Shown here: positions 51,022-59,414 of the stretch, in pieces | Layout of the letters: every line of letters begins with the position of its first letter | Numbering within the stretch: position 1 is the first letter of the stretch | DNA from: VMSU01 sp031400755 | GTDB taxonomy: Bacteria > Desulfobacterota > Desulfobulbia > Desulfobulbales > VMSU01 | Length of the DNA stretch: 64,000 bases | Direction: 5' to 3' | NCBI GenBank assembly: GCA_031400755.1 | Contig: JANNQL010000046.1 | Coordinates: 1 to 64,000, forward strand | Position numbers and translations under genes: made by a program | The notes under the pieces: model-generated | Seen by the model: the letters and a program-made list of their open reading frames with translations, nothing else | What the model was told of the DNA's origin: nothing | The model's database searches: none

Positions 51022-52203
51022 TCATCTTTTCGCCACCCGCATCGCCTTGGCAAAGGCCGCAGCCGAACGTTCGATGGTCTGGTCCTCGACGCAGAAGGCC
51101 AGCCGGAAATAGCCCGGGGCGCCAAAGCCGCGGCCCGGCACGGCCAGAACCAGATTTTCCTGCAGGATGGCGATGAATTTTACTTCGTCGGCCAGCGGCG
51201 ATTTCGGGAAGATGTAGAAGGCCCCTTTCGGCGGCAGGAAATCATAGCCGCAGTCGCTCAGCATCCGGCAGAACAGCTCCCTTCTCCGCGCATAGATGGC
51301 GCAATCAACCGTCACCTCCTGTAATTCAGACACCACCCGCTGCATCAAGGCCGGGGCGTTGACAAAGCCTAAGATGCGGTTGGCGAGCGTCATGGCGTCC
51401 AGTAACTCGGCCCGGCTGTCGATCTCCGGGTGGCAGGCGATGAAGCCGATGCGCTCGCCGGGCAGGGAGAGGTCTTTGGAAAAGGACGAGACAATGATGC
51501 TGTTCTGGTAATTTTTGAAGATGCTCGGCACCGTGTGATTGTCAAAGACGATCTTGCGGTAGGGTTCGTCGGCCAGGAGATAGATGGCGCCGAATTTCTC
51601 GCTTGCCGCCTCCAGGATATGGCCCAGCTTATGAATGGCCTCAGCCGAGTAGATCTGGCCGGTGGGGTTGTTGGGGCTGTTGATGATGATGGCCTTGGTC
51701 TTGGCATTGATGGCCGCCACAATCGTCTTCAGGTCGAGATCGAAATCTTCGGTCGTGGCCACGACCCTCGTCACCCCGCCATGGTTATCGACATAAAAGT
51801 TATATTCAACAAAGTAAGGCGCGAGGATGATGACCTCGTCCTCTGGGTCAAGGATTGCCTTCAGCGCCACGTTCAGGCCGCCGGCGGCGCCGCAGGTCAT
51901 TAAGACATCGCCCCCGCCAATGGTGACGCCCTGCTCGGCGGAGACCCTGGCCGCCAACTTCTCCCGGACAAAGGGATAACCGCCGTTCGGCATATATTTA
52001 TGGAGGCCTGGGGACTCATCCGCCGCCAGCCTCCGTAGGGCTTGATCGAATTCCGGCGGCGGCGGCAGGTCCGGGTTGCCCAAGCTGAAATCAAAGACCT
52101 GGTCAACGCCGTACTGCGCCTTCATCTTGACGCCCTCTTCAAACATTTTGCGAATCCATGAGGCCCGTTGGCCGAACTCACGCATTTTTTGGGAAATAGC
52201 CAT
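51022..52203 (-). CDS. Pyridoxal phosphate aminotransferase, aspartate aminotransferase-like
   Basis: 393 residues, fold-type I aminotransferase. Marks in order: FDFSLGNPDLPPPPEF, YMPNGGYPFVREKLA, VLMTCGAAGGLNVALKAIL, IILAPYFVEYNFYVDNHGG, INSPNNPTGQIYS, LADEPYRKIVFD, and the PLP lysine in IIVSSFSKDLSLPGERIG near residue 240. It is of the AspC/alanine-aminotransferase class and likely acts on an amino acid in the cytoplasm; the exact substrate is unclear. AAGGAG lies well before the ATG. It follows the YfiR-like gene by 16 bases and could be in that operon. Confidence 0.88.
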   Translation of the reverse strand: MAISQKMREFGQRASWIRKMFEEGVKMKAQYGVDQVFDFSLGNPDLPPPPEFDQALRRLAADESPGLHKYMPNGGYPFVREKLAARVSAEQGVTIGGGDVLMTCGAAGGLNVALKAILDPEDEVIILAPYFVEYNFYVDNHGGVTRVVATTEDFDLDLKTIVAAINAKTKAIIINSPNNPTGQIYSAEAIHKLGHILEAASEKFGAIYLLADEPYRKIVFDNHTVPSIFKNYQNSIIVSSFSKDLSLPGERIGFIACHPEIDSRAELLDAMTLANRILGFVNAPALMQRVVSELQEVTVDCAIYARRRELFCRMLSDCGYDFLPPKGAFYIFPKSPLADEVKFIAILQENLVLAVPGRGFGAPGYFRLAFCVEDQTIERSAAAFAKAMRVAKR

Positions 52204-52219
52204 GATCTGCTCCTTCTAA

Positions 52220-52870
52220 TTATTCATCTTGGACGCTAATTGCGGTTTTCAGTAACTGAGAACTGAGGCGCAGGCCAGCCGCTACTGCCGCTTTACGGTT
52301 GACATGATAGCGGATTCGGTCCTGTTGCTCAAGCATGGTGATCATGACGCCTGCCGACAGAAAGGTGTCCGTGTCGCCAACGGTCAGGACCGGGGCAGAT
52401 CTGAGGCCGGCGATGATCTTTTCTAGGGCTGGTTTTTCCGAGGGGCTGATAAAAAGGACATTGCAGGCACTGAGGTCCATGCCATCCACATAATTCCCGA
52501 AGTGCATAATGCGGATGGTGGTCTTGTTAGTTTTCGGCAGGTTATTGGTCAAGTCTTCCAGGGCCTGGTTCATGGGGGAGTCGCCGACCACACCGATCAC
52601 CATGGTTAATGCCGGGTCAGGTCGTTTGGCGTTATTTGGCCAGGTGACAAACTGCAGGAAGTTGTAGAGGTAGACCGCTTTCAGTTGTTCTTGCTCAACC
52701 CGTGGGGAAAAGCCATGGCTGATCTGTAGAAAAGGAGGCGCCCAAAGCAGAAGACTCACGAGTATAATTCCGCAACGGACCAGGCGTGGGCAGCAGCATA
52801 AGATGCCGGACAGAGAACGGCTCTTGTCGGCGGCATACTTGCATTTATGGATGGATAAAAAGGAGTTCAA
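52220..52870 (-). CDS. YfiR-like periplasmic protein (DUF4154)
   Basis: 216 residues. A hydrophobic segment (about 35-52) may be an uncleaved or late signal. The body matches YfiR/DUF4154: VEQEQLKAVYLYNFLQFVTWP, MVIGVVGDSPMNQALEDL, NVLFISPSEKPALEKIIAGLRSAPVLTVGDTDTFLSAGVMITML and the NRKAAVAAGLRLSSQLLKTA tail. In Pseudomonas, YfiR is a periplasmic inhibitor of the diguanylate cyclase YfiN, which has a CHASE8 sensor. Here the gene lies 12 bases after a CHASE8 histidine kinase gene, so that kinase is the likely partner. Confidence 0.88.
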   Translation of the reverse strand: MNSFLSIHKCKYAADKSRSLSGILCCCPRLVRCGIILVSLLLWAPPFLQISHGFSPRVEQEQLKAVYLYNFLQFVTWPNNAKRPDPALTMVIGVVGDSPMNQALEDLTNNLPKTNKTTIRIMHFGNYVDGMDLSACNVLFISPSEKPALEKIIAGLRSAPVLTVGDTDTFLSAGVMITMLEQQDRIRYHVNRKAAVAAGLRLSSQLLKTAISVQDE

Positions 52871-52882
52871 TGCCCTTGCCTG

Positions 52883-54505
52883 TTAGTCGTTAATTGGTAA
52901 GTCCATGAATGGCACATTGTGGTGCAGCTCCAGCGGACCGGCGGTACTGTCTGTTCGGCCCTCTTCCTGCAAGACCGGGAGTCGTAAAACAAAAGTCGTT
53001 CCTTGATTGCTGGTGGAATCGATCAGGATCTCTCCGTGGTGGTTTCTCATGATGCCATAAGATATCGACAGTCCGAGGCCTGTCCCTTTTCCCACCTGTT
53101 TAGTTGTGAAGAAGGGGTCAAAAATCTTATTTCGGACGGAGTCTGGGATGCCGCAACCACTATCGCGAAAGCTGATATTGACCGTGTTGCCGTCCAGCCA
53201 GGTCTTGATCCAGATAGTCCCTTTGCCGGTAATGGCCTGGATGGCATTGCGCAGGATGTTCATGTAGACTTGGTTCATTTGGTCCTGAAGACAGGGGACG
53301 GTTGGCAGAGAAGGGGCGAATTCCCGGCGTATTTCAATGCGGTTTTTCAGTTCATAGCGGAGGAGAGTGAGGACCATTTCGATCTCCTGGTGAAGGTCGG
53401 TAGGCGTGAACCGTCCGTGACTTGGGCGGGCAAACGTATTGAGGTCTGAGACGATTTTAGCTGTTCTTTGCACCCCAATCTCAGCATTGTTGAGCAGAAT
53501 TTCTATCTTTTGGACGATTTGATGGGTATTGGTGAGGTCGGCTGGCGGTTGCTCCTTATCTCCGGCAAGTTGATCTGCCAGTCTTTGGGTCAGCCGGGCG
53601 ACGGAGGGGATGGCGCCGGCAATGAAGTTGATATTGTTGTTAATCTCATGGGCAACGCCGGCAACCAGGTGCCCCAAGGCAACCATCTTCTCGGACTGGA
53701 CAAGTTGTTCTTGGCTCTTGGTCAGGTCACTCAAGGCCTTCTGCAGTTCCTCAGTTCGGGTGGCCACCCGTTTCTCTAAATGCTGGCTGTGGGTCTCAAG
53801 CTGGGTGTATGAATCCTCTAATTGCTGGCTCATGTCGATAAAGGCCCTGGCCAGCATGCCCACCTCGTCTTGGGTCTTGACAGAGACATCATGGCGCGCC
53901 CCAAAATCGCCAGAGGCCAGACGTTGTACAGCTCGGGTCAACGTCAGTAGTGGGCTGGAGATGACCTTTTGCAGGAACGAGGCGAGAAGAAACGCCGCCA
54001 GCAGGGCGACTATTCCTGTCCCGGTCAGGATGTATATGCCTTTTGTTTTGCTGATCGCGATGTCCTGGCTATTGTCATACAAGACGATCCTGCCGATAAT
54101 GGCGCCATCTTTCTGGGTGATTGGGTGTTGAATTTTGAGAAGCTTATTGGAGTCAAGGCTGATTTTTTGTCTGGCGGACGATGGGTCGGCAATGGAAGGG
54201 GCATTGTCATAAGCGGCAAAAAGGTTGTGGTCTTTATCGTAGAGGCGGACGGCAATGACCGACTGGCGGTTATGCAGGGAGCTCAGCACTGTTTCCGCAT
54301 CTTCCGGGACATTGAAGAGGAGCGCTGCCGTGCAGTTGTGTCCTACGATGTCGACAAGATTTCCCAGATCCCGAAGGTAGGCCATCTGGAAGTGCTGGGT
54401 CACCAGAAAGTAGAAAATCAAACAGACGAGCAGTACCGTCATGGTGCTGGTTGTCATCAGCAGCATGGTCAGTTTTTTTTTGATAGTTGAATTGCTCGGG
54501 GGCAT
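52883..54505 (-). CDS. CHASE8-HAMP sensor histidine kinase
   Basis: 540 residues. TM1 (about 10-32) and TM2 (about 155-178) frame a CHASE8-like periplasmic domain with HNCTAALLFNVPEDAETVLSSLHNRQSVIAVRLYD. HAMP follows (about 180-230), then a coiled coil, HisKA with its phosphoacceptor in LVAGVAHEINNNINFIAGAIPS near residue 285, and a HATPase domain (NILRNAIQAI, GTGLGLSISYGIM). CHASE8 is the sensor type of YfiN, and the YfiR-like gene follows. No response regulator is adjacent. It starts 78 bases after the TonB receptor gene. Confidence 0.9.
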   Translation of the reverse strand: MPPSNSTIKKKLTMLLMTTSTMTVLLVCLIFYFLVTQHFQMAYLRDLGNLVDIVGHNCTAALLFNVPEDAETVLSSLHNRQSVIAVRLYDKDHNLFAAYDNAPSIADPSSARQKISLDSNKLLKIQHPITQKDGAIIGRIVLYDNSQDIAISKTKGIYILTGTGIVALLAAFLLASFLQKVISSPLLTLTRAVQRLASGDFGARHDVSVKTQDEVGMLARAFIDMSQQLEDSYTQLETHSQHLEKRVATRTEELQKALSDLTKSQEQLVQSEKMVALGHLVAGVAHEINNNINFIAGAIPSVARLTQRLADQLAGDKEQPPADLTNTHQIVQKIEILLNNAEIGVQRTAKIVSDLNTFARPSHGRFTPTDLHQEIEMVLTLLRYELKNRIEIRREFAPSLPTVPCLQDQMNQVYMNILRNAIQAITGKGTIWIKTWLDGNTVNISFRDSGCGIPDSVRNKIFDPFFTTKQVGKGTGLGLSISYGIMRNHHGEILIDSTSNQGTTFVLRLPVLQEEGRTDSTAGPLELHHNVPFMDLPIND

Positions 54506-54583
54506 CTTTAGTCGATTGAGGCAAGTGTCAGTCGTTGGATAGAGGTGGTGCAGAGGGTGGAGGCATTTTCTGTTCGTAACGCA

Positions 54584-56827
54584 TCAATATATATACGAGA
54601 GAGAAAGATAATATTGTGGGTTGTTGGCCCGCGGTGCATCCAAGGGCCGTGTCCCTGAAAAGTAGGCAGGTTGCTGGTTGTAATTTTTATGGAGGACCTC
54701 CTTGGCCATGAATGATAATTTCAGGTTTTTGTTGATCAGGTACCAGGCATTGGCGTCCATCACGCACGACCATTTGTCAAACAGGGCGGCGACCTCAGGA
54801 TCGGTGACCTCTGCTTTTTCATAGCGGGGAGACTCAATAGTCCCCATGCCGCCGATGAATAAGTTTTTGATTATTTCATGGCCCAGATGAAACTTGACCA
54901 TGTGGTCGGGATATCTGGTCCAGGTATTATCAGTATTGGCAATCCTGATCGCCGTCTCATACGAATCAACCGGCCGGGCATGGCTGTAGGACAGACCTAA
55001 TTCCCAGGTCACAGTCGGGCGGTATCCAAGGATGATGTCGCCGCCCACCGAGGTGATCTCCTGCGGGCTGTTGCCGAAGTTGTAAAGATCTGTGATCCAG
55101 CCCTGGGTATTTTCGTAAACATTATGGAAAATGGCCGTGGAGATATCGAGCTTTTTGTCCAGGAGTCCATGCACGGAGTAATTTGCCTCGTAACTGTGCG
55201 ACCGTTCCGGGACTATTCGCACGTTGGGATTAATATGCGCCCCCCACTGTTGCGGCCAGGCATCGGCAAAGCGGAACCCTTCCTGGTAGGAGAGCTTGGC
55301 CGTCTGTTGCGCACTGATCTTGTAGGAGACCGCCAGCCGTTTGGTCAGGGCGTCAACATCGTCAGGTGCGGCGTAGGGTCCATCGGTAAAGGGCGGCACT
55401 GTATTGATAGTATCGGCGAAATAGGTCCTGTCATACCGCAGTCCGGGCAATATCGTGAAGTCGCCGAATTCCAGTTGATCTTCCGCAAAGACGCCCACGG
55501 TAGTCCAGTGCCAGGCGTTTGCCCCGAACTCAAAAGATTTTGCCTCGGCCCCCCAGGCGATGGTCTGGTTCTTGATACCGCTATAGGTATGGATCATGGT
55601 CGTTCCCAGGTGCAATTCATCGCCAAAGCCGTTGCTGTAGTTGTCCTCGCAGTTCAAGGCGGGGCAATCGTTAGGGTCGTTCGGGTTTGGTTTGGGTTGT
55701 AAGGTGATATTGAGCCGTTTGACCTCGTCGAGCAGAAAATCGCTGAAGACTGAGGTGGTTTTTATCGTTTGGTAGTAAGGAATGAGCTTGACATCATTAT
55801 AGCCATTGACCCGTAATTTTAGTTCAGGGGAGAATAGGAAGATATCTGAGTGCTGTTCGTAAAATGGTGAATACCTTCCTCCTCTGGCATCGGCGGCCAG
55901 TCTTACCTCATCAACCCAGCTGGCGTTGTTGCTTAGATATTCACCCAACACCGGATCGACGTTTGAGGTATGGCTCAAAAGCGTCTTTACGTCGAGTTGA
56001 AAAAAATCTTGTTCATGGCCGTATTGGCCCCTGAATGAAAACTTGTAATCATCGTCTGTCTTGCCGACCCTGACATTGTCAAGAAAGGTGTCGGAGGGCG
56101 TCCCGGTGACCCCGTTTAAGCCCGCCCATTTTGCTGCCGGCAAGGTATAATAGGGGCTAACGCCGTTGCTCTTGTCATAGCCTGCATAAAAAAAGAGGTT
56201 GGCCTTGGGGCTGATGACCTGCCCGTAACTGCCTTCAACGAGTTTTGAGTCACCACTGCCATAGGATGTATTCATCCTGATGCCTTCTTTGCTTGCTCCG
56301 GTCGAACTGATCATGTTCAAATAACCGTTGATGGCGCCAGAACCGTGCAGCAGGGCGCCAGGACCGGTAGCGACCTCAACTCGGTCAATATCGCCGAGCA
56401 GGGGGCTTGACAATTCTGAGCCATTAATGCCGACGAAGTGGCGGTTGTTCATGTTGATATTGTCGCGCAGCAATAAAGTCTTGGCGCTGCTATCGGTCAA
56501 TATGCCCCTGGCGCCGACCGTCACTCCCTGGGTACCGTGGATGGCAGTTGCAAAGGCGGGCGCCATGCGATTGAGATATTCGGCAAGCGAGCGGACGCCA
56601 AAATTGTCGAACTGGTCTTTGGTGACGATATAATTAAGACTAGGGGTTTGGCTCCAGTTCATGGCAAAGAGACCGGAAGATAGGATGGGGACTTCGGTCA
56701 GTTCCTCCATGGAAAGATTCAAAAGATAATCATAGACTTCTTCCGAACTTTCTTCCTTTCCAGAGGAATGGCCGGGGCCAATGAATAATACCGTTCCTGA
56801 AAGCAATAAAATAATGAATTGTTTCAT
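54584..56827 (-). CDS. TonB-dependent outer membrane receptor
   Basis: 747 residues. A signal peptide (about 1-21) is followed by a short N-terminal segment with DYLLNLSMEELTEVPI, a TonB-box-like region common in this group, then a plug domain (about 55-175: VRSLAEYLNRMAPAFA, GILTDSSAKTLLLRDNINMN, DIDRVEVATGPGALLHGSGAINGYLNMI) and a 22-strand barrel that ends in Tyr (SLSYIY). It takes up an unknown large ligand at the outer membrane with energy from TonB-ExbBD. First gene of the unit with the CHASE8 kinase and YfiR-like protein. The 5' leader has competing hairpins (56931-56975). Confidence 0.92.
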   Translation of the reverse strand: MKQFIILLLSGTVLFIGPGHSSGKEESSEEVYDYLLNLSMEELTEVPILSSGLFAMNWSQTPSLNYIVTKDQFDNFGVRSLAEYLNRMAPAFATAIHGTQGVTVGARGILTDSSAKTLLLRDNINMNNRHFVGINGSELSSPLLGDIDRVEVATGPGALLHGSGAINGYLNMISSTGASKEGIRMNTSYGSGDSKLVEGSYGQVISPKANLFFYAGYDKSNGVSPYYTLPAAKWAGLNGVTGTPSDTFLDNVRVGKTDDDYKFSFRGQYGHEQDFFQLDVKTLLSHTSNVDPVLGEYLSNNASWVDEVRLAADARGGRYSPFYEQHSDIFLFSPELKLRVNGYNDVKLIPYYQTIKTTSVFSDFLLDEVKRLNITLQPKPNPNDPNDCPALNCEDNYSNGFGDELHLGTTMIHTYSGIKNQTIAWGAEAKSFEFGANAWHWTTVGVFAEDQLEFGDFTILPGLRYDRTYFADTINTVPPFTDGPYAAPDDVDALTKRLAVSYKISAQQTAKLSYQEGFRFADAWPQQWGAHINPNVRIVPERSHSYEANYSVHGLLDKKLDISTAIFHNVYENTQGWITDLYNFGNSPQEITSVGGDIILGYRPTVTWELGLSYSHARPVDSYETAIRIANTDNTWTRYPDHMVKFHLGHEIIKNLFIGGMGTIESPRYEKAEVTDPEVAALFDKWSCVMDANAWYLINKNLKLSFMAKEVLHKNYNQQPAYFSGTRPLDAPRANNPQYYLSLSYIY

Positions 56828-56930
56828 CCGTATCTGGCCTTTATCGAAATGTTACGATGCCAAAAGTTTTGCCTTGGCGGTGAGTAGTAATTTTCCACCG
56901 TGTTTTAGGCAAGTGCGTGCGCTTTTCCTT

Positions 56931-56975
56931 GGTGGCTGTCTGGTCGGGGTGCCACCTCCTGCGTCGAAAAGGTGG
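56931..56975 (-). promoter_or_regulatory. Mutually exclusive hairpins in the leader of the TonB receptor gene
   Basis: GCCACC (56951-56956) can pair with GGTGGC at 56931-56936, and the overlapping CCACCT (56952-56957) can pair with AGGTGG at 56970-56975. The two stems cannot form together. This is the usual arrangement of a transcription or translation switch. I recognise no known riboswitch. The gap 56828-57290 contains no other gene. Confidence 0.35.
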
Positions 56976-57290
56976 TGTTGGGCCAACATACCTGCACCGA
57001 TAGCACTTATCTGTATTTTTTTCTCACAACCGGACTGTCAATGTGCCAGGCTTTTGACTTTGTGGCAATAGGCTGCTGATGGCCAGGAGATAAAAAATTT
57101 CAATTACATGGAATAACGTGCCACCAGAGAAGACTTTTGCGGATATTGATGGTGCAACGGTTTGATTGTGCAGGGGGTAATGGCAAGAGTGGGCGGGGTG
57201 AAGGGAGAACCGTTAGCAGAATCCGTCATATTTGACATAGCTGCCATATATGACGGACCACGTTGTTTAGAAATGGAATTATGGATGGAC

Positions 57291-57707
57291 TCAAGCCGCG
57301 CGCCGGTTGAGATGGGCCACCAATTTTACATCAATGGCGGAGAGTTCGGCATCGTTGAAATAGAGTCCGCCGAATTTGTTGTTACAGTCCGGACAGCCTC
57401 GCAGCCAGAGGATGTGGTGGCGGTATCTATTTTTGGCCAGGCTTCGGTTGACCCAGTGGCTGGTGTTGCACTCGAAACAGTAGAGCAGGGTCCACTCCTT
57501 GCCGATCAGGGCCTGGGCGCATTCCAGGCAGACCGGAACTACCAGATCGCGATCAGGGGTCTGGATTTCTTTTTTAGTGTCGCCAAAGGGAATGACGATA
57601 TAGTCGCTGGCCGGGTAATCCTCTGGCCTGGTTTTAGGGCCATGGTTCAGCCCACAGTGATCGCCTTCCAATTCGGCCAGTAAGCGGACCGTGTCAATTG
57701 TGTCCAT
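57291..57707 (-). CDS. Cysteine-rich protein with zinc-ribbon-like pairs
   Basis: 138 residues, no signal or membrane helix. Cys pairs VCLECA, YCFECNTSHW and GCPDCNNKFGG are spaced as zinc fingers or ribbons, with a single Cys in DHCGLNHG. It would bind two metals. A repeated TLLYCFECNTSHWVNRSL segment resembles proteins encoded beside other small Cys-rich genes in sulfate reducers. It starts 45 bases after the next gene upstream, likely in one transcript. Not identified further. Confidence 0.7.
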   Translation of the reverse strand: MDTIDTVRLLAELEGDHCGLNHGPKTRPEDYPASDYIVIPFGDTKKEIQTPDRDLVVPVCLECAQALIGKEWTLLYCFECNTSHWVNRSLAKNRYRHHILWLRGCPDCNNKFGGLYFNDAELSAIDVKLVAHLNRRAA

Positions 57708-57752
57708 AAGCTCACCTCAATGTTGGTGTAGGTTTTGGTGGAACACTTTTTG

Positions 57753-57956
57753 TCAGACAGAACCGCACATCGCCGTAAAGTTTTCGCATTCGTGGAGATT
57801 GGCAAAGGGGCAACTCTCTTTGCGGAACCACTGCATTTTCGGGCACCAGTAACGGTTCTTGTAAGGCTCGTTACAGCCGTGTGCTGTGATTTTCCGACGC
57901 TCTTTGTTGCCGATCTTGACAACATTTCCCTGGATTGAAAATTCCCATACAGTCAT
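57753..57956 (-). CDS. Small cysteine-rich protein
   Basis: 67 residues, probably cytosolic. Cys residues in HGCNEPYKNRYWCPKMQWF, ESCPFANLHECENFTAMCGS are arranged like a metal site. It is the first gene of a two-gene unit with the 138-residue protein. AGGGGAGGG-like GGGAGGG lies before the ATG. A perfect palindrome, GTATATT-AGC-AATATAC at 58085-58101, lies upstream and may be a regulator site. Confidence 0.65.
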   Translation of the reverse strand: MTVWEFSIQGNVVKIGNKERRKITAHGCNEPYKNRYWCPKMQWFRKESCPFANLHECENFTAMCGSV

Positions 57957-58428
57957 CTTTCAGCCCTCCCCTGATCATGTGAACAAGTTTGGTGTGCGCC
58001 CTTGGTAAGTCTTAGCTCCTATGATTAGTATCGACATTTTTTTTGTGGAGTATTAACAGTTTTTTTGCCAACCTGTTTTGATAAGTATATTAGCAATATA
58101 CGTGCCATTAATGTGGGTGATGGATGGTGCGGGGTGGTGGGATGGATGATGCAACCACGATTGCCTTAGTAATTGTGATCTTCAAAGAGTCCTTTGTTAG
58201 CGCTCTGCCGAGCGCTGATTAGGTCCGATCTGCCCAGTAGATGGGCTGCTTCGAAGGCGGTTTTGCAGGGGAATGGGCACTGTCGGCGGCCACCCGATTC
58301 GGCACTACCGCGAAGGCGGGTCCAAATGAGCAGAAGGCACTGGCTCAAACAATTTGAGGGGAGATCAAACGGGGGGCTGGAAAATAGAGGGGCAATGCGT
58401 CGTTGAAAAAATCATTATGAGGTGCGGT
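57957..58428. other. Long intergenic region, palindrome and no supported gene
   Basis: The palindrome GTATATT-AGC-AATATAC sits at 58085-58101, upstream of the cysteine-rich pair. Another inverted repeat, AGCGCT-CTGCCG-AGCGCT, is near 58199-58216. A 60-codon frame on the minus strand here has no ribosome site or family likeness and is not annotated. No tRNA is seen. Confidence 0.4.
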
Positions 58429-59238
58429 TCAGGGGATTTTCACCCCTTGCTGGCGAACAATCTCAAACATAACGACAGCGGCGGCGACCGAGGCGTTTAA
58501 GGAGTCGAGGGTACTGTGCATGGGGATGGAGACCAGGAAGTCACAGTGTTTTTTGACCAGGGGCCGAATGCCGCTGTGTTCACCACCAATTACCAGGCAG
58601 ACCGGGCCGTCGTAATTCGCTTGATAGATTGTCGTCTCGGCACTGCCTTCAGCGCCGAAGATCCAGAAACCGGCATCTTTAAGCTGTTGTAAGGCGGACG
58701 CCATATTGGTGACCGGGCAAAGGGGCAGATGGGCGATGGCCCCGACCGCAACTTTGGCCACTGTCCCGGAGAGCGGGGCGGAACGGTCCTTGGTGTAGAT
58801 GAGGCCAATGGCCCCGGCCGCCGAGGCGGAACGTATCATGGCCCCAAAATTATGGGGGTCTTGGATGGTGTCCAAGGCCAGGACCAGGGCCGGCTGCTGG
58901 GTGTTATGGCGGGTGTCCAGCAGTTCGCTGAGTCTGATGGTGGCTACCGGTTTGATCCGGGCCTGCACACCTTGCAGGGTCGCCTGTTCCGGGGTGCCAG
59001 GGAAGGGCTGCTCAGCGAAATGATAGGGGATGCCTTCCTGATCAGCCAGCTGAATTAGGTCTTGAACTTTGGCTTGATTGGCCTTTAAGAAGCGCAGTTC
59101 AATTATTTTGTCTGGGCTGGACTGCAAGAGTTCCACCACCGGATGGATGCCCCAGATCAGATCGGTTCGGTCCGGCTGCTTGTTTTTGTTGGGGTTGCGT
59201 GCGGGTATTTTTTTCTTGCCGGTAGAGGGCATGGTCAT
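58429..59238 (-). CDS. rlmB: 23S rRNA (guanosine-2'-O-)-methyltransferase RlmB
   Basis: 269 residues. SpoU-class (SPOUT) methyltransferase that modifies guanosine 2251 in the peptidyl-transferase centre. An N-terminal substrate-binding domain (about 25-100: IWGIHPVVELL) is followed by the SPOUT fold with LDTIQDPHNFGAMIRSASAAGAIGLI, LVIGGEHSGIRPLVKKHCDFLVSIPM and SLNASVAAAVVMFEI. All three SpoU motifs are present. The start could be 59238 or 59232. Two repeat elements lie between it and gmk. Confidence 0.93.
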   Translation of the reverse strand: MTMPSTGKKKIPARNPNKNKQPDRTDLIWGIHPVVELLQSSPDKIIELRFLKANQAKVQDLIQLADQEGIPYHFAEQPFPGTPEQATLQGVQARIKPVATIRLSELLDTRHNTQQPALVLALDTIQDPHNFGAMIRSASAAGAIGLIYTKDRSAPLSGTVAKVAVGAIAHLPLCPVTNMASALQQLKDAGFWIFGAEGSAETTIYQANYDGPVCLVIGGEHSGIRPLVKKHCDFLVSIPMHSTLDSLNASVAAAVVMFEIVRQQGVKIP

Positions 59239-59261
59239 GGCCTTAGATCGTTAAGGTTGAG

Positions 59262-59368
59262 GTAAGCGTTCAACAGCACCACATCTGCTTTGTCATCGGC
59301 CTGCTTGCATAGGCGGGCTATAGCTAGCAGGCCTCTTTCGCGCATCTGTGGCGCTGTTGAACGCTTAC
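59262..59368. repeat. 107-bp palindromic element, copy B
   Basis: Ends are GTAAGCGTTCAACAGC and the exact inverse, 16-base arms without mismatch. The centre holds GCTATAGC. Over its length it matches the inverted copy A (44872-44978) at most positions. It lies between gmk and rlmB and could fold into one long hairpin in RNA. Confidence 0.85.
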
Positions 59369-59372
59369 AATA

Positions 59373-59414
59373 TCTGAGATATCTGCTTCTTTGCTGCCCC
59401 TGGTGAACGGTTAC
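59373..59414. repeat. About 42-bp repeat ending TGAACGGTTAC, copy 2
   Basis: TCTGAGATATCTGCTTC...TGCCCCTGGTGAACGGTTAC repeats the sequence at 47195-47238. It directly follows the 107-bp element (four bases between) and its last bases run into the gmk stop region. Confidence 0.65.

Noticed and set aside
56828..57160. Cobalamin or c-di-GMP riboswitch before the TonB receptor gene
   Set aside because: The conserved B12 box and GEMM core are absent; only competing hairpins were seen.
58166..58348. A 60-codon frame on the minus strand
   Set aside because: No ribosome site, no family likeness and biased composition; it lies in a long gap and looks like chance.
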